NCBI RefSeq assembly: GCF_000429445.1
Contig: NZ_AUBW01000029.1
Location: 1-55,494 of the forward strand
DNA length: 55,494 nucleotides
DNA from: Algoriphagus terrigena DSM 22685
GTDB lineage: Bacteria > Bacteroidota > Bacteroidia > Cytophagales > Cyclobacteriaceae
Reading direction: 5' to 3'
Shown: positions 52,108 to 55,494 of the stretch, in pieces
Numbering within the stretch: position 1 is the stretch's first letter
How the letters are laid out: every line of letters begins with the position of its first letter
The notes under the pieces: model-generated
Seen by the model: the letters and a program-made list of their open reading frames with translations, nothing else
Database searches by the model: none
Told to the model about the DNA's origin: nothing
Position numbers and translations under genes: made by a program

Positions 52108-52929
52108 ATGAAAACCGTTTTTACCTCCCTTTTTAGCCTCCTGACTGTAGTCGCATCTTTTGGCCAGCAACAGGAAAAAGCCAGTGCGTTGACCTTGAGT
52201 GTCGGGCCCGGTTTCCTCAACCGGCAGGATTTGATTTTCTCACCTTTTGCCCACAGTGACTTTTCCATTCTAAACGTGGGGCTGGATTACACCAGAGAGG
52301 CAGAATTTTACCAAAAAGTAAGCCTCCGGTATGCAAATTTCAATCCCATGGTGACGGCACCGTATGGATTCACCTTTCACGGCGAACCCGAAACGGCCTA
52401 TCCCCACAGTTTTAACTTCATTGATCTGGACTACCAATTTGGGAAGCAGGTGAAAGGAATACAAAACGGAAACCTGAAGGTCGGAGGACTTTTCTCCACA
52501 GATATCCAGGCAACGAGCTATGTCTATGGCAGGATCAGCAGTTTTGGGTATTACGCCGCCATCGGTTTAGGGGTCTTTGGTACTTACGAAATACCGATTA
52601 ACGAGAAAAGCAGACTGTCAACAACACTCAAGTTGCCTCTTTTTGCATGGCTAGCTCGATCACCTTACCTGGTCAATGACGATGAATTTATCGAAAACAT
52701 CAGTTCTCATTCTGGATTCAAAACCTTTATGGCCTATTTGGGCGATGGGCAATTGGCGACTTGGAACAAAGTGCAAACCCTTGACTTTGAGCTAAAGTAC
52801 GAGTATGATCTGAGTGAGAGGTGGGGAATTGGGGCAGCTTATCTGTTTGAATTGATCCACATGAGCCAACCCAGAAACCTGCTTTCCTTCCGTAATTCTC
52901 TGAATTTTTCAGGCAGCTATAAATTTTGA
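52108..52929 (+). CDS. Outer-membrane beta-barrel-like protein of unknown function
   Basis: 273 residues with a signal peptide (MKTVFTSLFSLLTVVASFGQ). The mature part consists of amphipathic beta-strand patterns (ILNVGLDYTREAEFYQKVSLRY, YYAAIGLGVFGTYEIPI) and ends in Phe (LNFSGSYKF), as expected for an outer-membrane barrel. The S41 peptidase gene begins 4 nt after its stop codon, so they are co-transcribed. Confidence 0.7.
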   Translation: MKTVFTSLFSLLTVVASFGQQQEKASALTLSVGPGFLNRQDLIFSPFAHSDFSILNVGLDYTREAEFYQKVSLRYANFNPMVTAPYGFTFHGEPETAYPHSFNFIDLDYQFGKQVKGIQNGNLKVGGLFSTDIQATSYVYGRISSFGYYAAIGLGVFGTYEIPINEKSRLSTTLKLPLFAWLARSPYLVNDDEFIENISSHSGFKTFMAYLGDGQLATWNKVQTLDFELKYEYDLSERWGIGAAYLFELIHMSQPRNLLSFRNSLNFSGSYKF

Positions 52930-52933
52930 GCCC

Positions 52934-53950
52934 ATGAAACGAACCGCCAATTTCCTCGCCCTCATCCTGCTTTTACTATCGGCTGTAAGTTGCAACCAGC
53001 TTTTTGAGGAAACTCCCGCCAACGACCCTGAAGCGATTTTCGAAAATCTCTGGACGACTTTTAGTGAAGAATATGCTCCTTTCGAAGAAAGAAATATCGA
53101 CTGGGAAGCCCAATACACTAAGTTCCGTCCGATGGTGACTGCCACCTCCACGGATGACGAACTGTTTTCTGTTATCTCTCAGATGCTGGCCACCTTGGAT
53201 GACGGACATGTCACGCTGACCGCTCCCGGCAGAGATCTGTTTATATCAAACAAAATCAGAAATGAACTCATTGAGGATGAGCTCTTCGATATTCCGATTG
53301 TGAAAACCTACCTGGAACCTGGATACAAAGAGGGGGAAGAAAACGCATACCTCTATGGCAAAATCAAAAACGCCAATGCAGCCTACATCTACTTTGACTA
53401 TGTGGGGGATAATTTCTTCAAACTGAACGATTTCCTGAGCGAATACCCGGATGTAAATGGATACATCATCGACATGCGGCATAACCAGGGAGGCGATTTT
53501 ACCTATTGCTTTTCAGAGATCGGAAGGCTGACTGACCAGTCCCGCTATGTGTTCAAGAGTAAGACTAAAAACGGCAAGGGAGCTGATAATTATACCGACT
53601 GGTATGAATGGAATATTTCTGCCGAAGGGGACTATGTAGACAAACCGATCATTGTACTGATCGATCGCTATACCATCAGTGCAGGCGAACGGGCGGTGAT
53701 GGCCTTCAAAACCCTGCCCCAAGTCACCCTCATGGGGGACACAACAAACGGTGCTCATGGGACCATGATCGGACGGGAATTGGCAAATGGATGGTTTTAT
53801 TCGCTGGTACCCCAAAAGGTGGAATTGTTTGACGGCCAGACCTATGAAGGCATTGGGCTTGCTCCGGACAGTTACAGCAAAAACACCCTTCCGGAAATCA
53901 ACGCCGGCATAGACATGACCCTGCAGCGGGCGATTGAGGCATTGAACTGA
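52934..53950 (+). CDS. S41-family peptidase lipoprotein
   Basis: 338 residues, lipobox AVSC (Cys20). The tail-specific protease (S41/C-terminal processing peptidase) fold shows LATLDDGHVTLTAP, VNGYIIDMRHNQGGDFTYCF and the nucleophile region IDRYTISAGERAVMAFKTLP with the candidate catalytic Ser in TISAGE; a G-D-T-T-N-G-A motif follows. It has no clear PDZ domain. Substrates are unknown. It is in an operon with the barrel-like protein upstream. Confidence 0.87.
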   Translation: MKRTANFLALILLLLSAVSCNQLFEETPANDPEAIFENLWTTFSEEYAPFEERNIDWEAQYTKFRPMVTATSTDDELFSVISQMLATLDDGHVTLTAPGRDLFISNKIRNELIEDELFDIPIVKTYLEPGYKEGEENAYLYGKIKNANAAYIYFDYVGDNFFKLNDFLSEYPDVNGYIIDMRHNQGGDFTYCFSEIGRLTDQSRYVFKSKTKNGKGADNYTDWYEWNISAEGDYVDKPIIVLIDRYTISAGERAVMAFKTLPQVTLMGDTTNGAHGTMIGRELANGWFYSLVPQKVELFDGQTYEGIGLAPDSYSKNTLPEINAGIDMTLQRAIEALN

Positions 53951-54178
53951 TCAGGTCTTAGGGCCTGAAAATCCTGGCGGAAAGCTAATTTTCCTCAAAA
54001 AAAGCAAGTCTGCCGATGAACGGGGCTTTAGATTCCAGGTCTTGAAACAGATCAGCCGGAGACCATTCCTGTCGCCCGGTATTTGGATTTCGACCCTAAG
54101 CCCCTAACTTACTTGTAGTTGTCAGGCTATCTTGAAAACTGCAAATACTCGATAAACCCACCCATTAACCTATTTACT

Positions 54179-55120
54179 ATGCCTTTTCATCTTAAAAATT
54201 TCAGCAAACCGGCCTTATTGGCTTCCCTTCTCCTACTGACTTCAGCCGTCATGGCGCAGGACGGCACGATCTATCCACTCGAAGCGCCCGCGGAACCGAA
54301 TGCCATCCTGCTCGGCACAGGCGGCGTCGAAAACCAACCCGCTTCCGAAACTTGGTTTAAGCAGTGGGGCGATCCAATGGCCCGAAATATCACCACCGCC
54401 ACGCTCACTCCTTTCCTTCCCGAACCCGGAAAGGCAAACGGTGCTGCCGTAATCGTGGCACCGGGTGGAGGTTTCAGCTGGCTGTCCATGGGAAATGAAG
54501 GCTGGGAAGTCGCTGAGGCGCTGGCTAAGCAGGGAATCGCCGCTTTCGTGCTCAAATACCGCCTCAACCCTACTCCTCCGGCGCTTGAAGACTTTTCGGC
54601 CTGGATGAACCGTCCCCGCCCGACACCAGCCCCAACCTCCGATAGTTCACAGGTAGCAAATCCACCACGTCCGCCGCAGCGTGACCTTTCCAACCAGCTC
54701 GAGGACGCGGAAGCAGCCTACGCCATGATCGTCGATCGCGCCGAGGAATGGGGAGTCGATACGGATCGCATCGGGATGATCGGTTTCTCAGCAGGCGCTG
54801 GACTGACCATGCATTCTACCCTTCACTCCAAGACCATGAAGCTGGCCTTTATCGGACCGATCTATGGAGGAATGGGCCCAGTTGAAGTGCCTGAAAATGC
54901 CCCGCCGATGTTTAATGTAATCGCCAGCGATGATTTTCTATTCCTGGGAAAGACCGGTGTGATCGAATCCTGGTACAAAGCCGGCAAGCCTGTCGAGTTT
55001 CACCTCTACCAAAACGGCGGTCACGGATTCGGTCTCGGCAACCCCAACCGCACCAGTAACCGTTGGTTTGACGCGTTTATTTACTGGCTGGAAGTCAACA
55101 AGTTTTTGGCTAAAAAATAG
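54179..55120 (+). CDS. Secreted alpha/beta hydrolase (acetyl-xylan-esterase-like)
   Basis: 313 residues with a signal peptide (core LLASLLLLTSAVMAQ). The fold shows the oxyanion segment VIVAPGGGFSWLSMGNEGWEVAEAL, the nucleophile GFSAG, an Asp in NVIASDDFLFLG and the His in GGHGFG: a full triad like BD-FAE/acetylxylan esterases. Between the strands lies a Pro-rich insert (about 140-170; RPRPTPAPTSDSS). ATG at 54179 is chosen by the signal peptide. It probably removes acyl groups from polysaccharides. Confidence 0.87.
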   Translation: MPFHLKNFSKPALLASLLLLTSAVMAQDGTIYPLEAPAEPNAILLGTGGVENQPASETWFKQWGDPMARNITTATLTPFLPEPGKANGAAVIVAPGGGFSWLSMGNEGWEVAEALAKQGIAAFVLKYRLNPTPPALEDFSAWMNRPRPTPAPTSDSSQVANPPRPPQRDLSNQLEDAEAAYAMIVDRAEEWGVDTDRIGMIGFSAGAGLTMHSTLHSKTMKLAFIGPIYGGMGPVEVPENAPPMFNVIASDDFLFLGKTGVIESWYKAGKPVEFHLYQNGGHGFGLGNPNRTSNRWFDAFIYWLEVNKFLAKK

Positions 55121-55195
55121 CAGTTTTGAAATTCATTGAATAGAAGTGATTTTCAGAAACGTCATAGATCGATTAGCGAAAGAGCCTAGAAAACT

Positions 55196-55494
55196 GGTTC
55201 TACCCTTAAGTTAGTGAGGATATAAGTTTAGGCCTCCATGGAAGAATAAAATAGCGCTTCTAAAGTTGGCGAATGTTCGATAGCCTTTTCCCACTGTTTT
55301 GAGTTCCTGTATTTTACCGTTTAGGCGTTCGGCCATTGCATTGTTTAGGTTGGTGAGTAATGCATTGACCACTCCGGAAACATGCCTGTTAAACATCTCT
55401 ACGACCTTGTCTATTTCTTTGATTTTTCTTTGAGTCGCATCGGTACTCCATCGGTTAAACAACAGTCTGGCGAAAAGCTTTCCTACACTGAACA
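55196..55494 (-). mobile_element. Left end of an ISL3-like insertion sequence
   Basis: The transposase C-terminus runs off the right edge of the window. The end of the element is probably at GGTTCTACCCTTAAG (55196), but the second terminal repeat is not visible, so the boundary is inferred. Confidence 0.5.
55211..55494 (-). CDS. ISL3-like transposase, C-terminal fragment (cut by window edge)
   Basis: The last about 94 codons of a DDE transposase. The frame is open to the window edge (FSVGKLFARLLFNRWSTD before the first internal Met). The segments NAMAERLNGKIQELKTVGKG and YRTFANFRSAILFFHGGL are typical of the C-terminal end of ISL3-family transposases, with the catalytic Glu in NAMAERLN. Stop TAA is at 55213-55211. 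Confidence 0.8.
   Translation of the reverse strand, partial: FSVGKLFARLLFNRWSTDATQRKIKEIDKVVEMFNRHVSGVVNALLTNLNNAMAERLNGKIQELKTVGKGYRTFANFRSAILFFHGGLNLYPH

Noticed and set aside
1..55494. tRNA or rRNA genes
   Set aside because: No cloverleaf with TTCGA-type T-arm and no rRNA-like segment was found by eye in the gene-free stretches.

Overview
The window looks like a chromosomal segment of a Bacteroidota bacterium, most likely order Cytophagales (Cyclobacteriaceae-like). The signs are TAnnTTTG-type promoters, A-rich sequence rather than Shine-Dalgarno boxes before start codons, many SPII lipoproteins, a BtuG-type surface lipoprotein paired with a TonB-dependent receptor, and DUF6266, DUF4143 and GHL6-type proteins. 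The species call is inference. The window starts and ends inside two unrelated insertion sequences: an IS3-family tail at the left edge and an ISL3-like tail at the right edge.

Region 1 (1-18.9 kb) is mostly housekeeping and envelope maintenance. It holds an MscS-type channel whose 5' end was cut off by the IS, a cold-shock protein, a SixA-like phosphatase, an SDR reductase, hslU, lon, three secreted or surface proteins, rseP-dxr, a DegP-like protease, an orphan HI0074-type (HEPN-like) protein and a DUF4143 ATPase. Most transcripts end in clear intrinsic terminators.

Region 2 (19-26 kb) is a cobalamin uptake locus. btuB and btuG are transcribed leftward behind a canonical cobalamin riboswitch. 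btuF, btuC and btuD run rightward without a visible riboswitch. The btuF-btuC gap is full of palindromes and carries a decayed copy of the btuC translation start. An anti-sigma/TPR-like protein follows.

Region 3 (27-50 kb) is accessory. It has two large secreted dehydrogenase-like proteins with c-type haem sites, an AT-rich patch with a TIR-like protein and an HNH-like protein (possible defence genes), a DUF4238 protein, an HTH regulator, tandem paralogues split by one in-frame UAG, an esterase, an ArsR-SRPBCC/VOC-DoxX operon, DUF6266, a DUF1080-FGE fusion, greB and a GHL6 glycosidase-like protein. Between these genes lie several interspersed hairpin repeat families.

The most interesting signal is an 89-111 nt element present five times: once directly before the esterase start codon and four times in tandem between the arsR-like gene and the SRPBCC/VOC gene. 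All copies end exactly at an ATG. The copies can fold into the same H-type pseudoknot (P1, P2 and a pseudoknot stem), and the stem sequences differ between copies while pairing is largely kept. That is covariation expected of a functional cis-acting RNA. I cannot assign it to a known riboswitch or ribozyme class.

Region 4 (50-55 kb) holds a cupin plus AraC regulator pair, an outer-membrane-protein-like gene followed by an S41 peptidase lipoprotein, and an alpha/beta hydrolase, then the right-hand IS.
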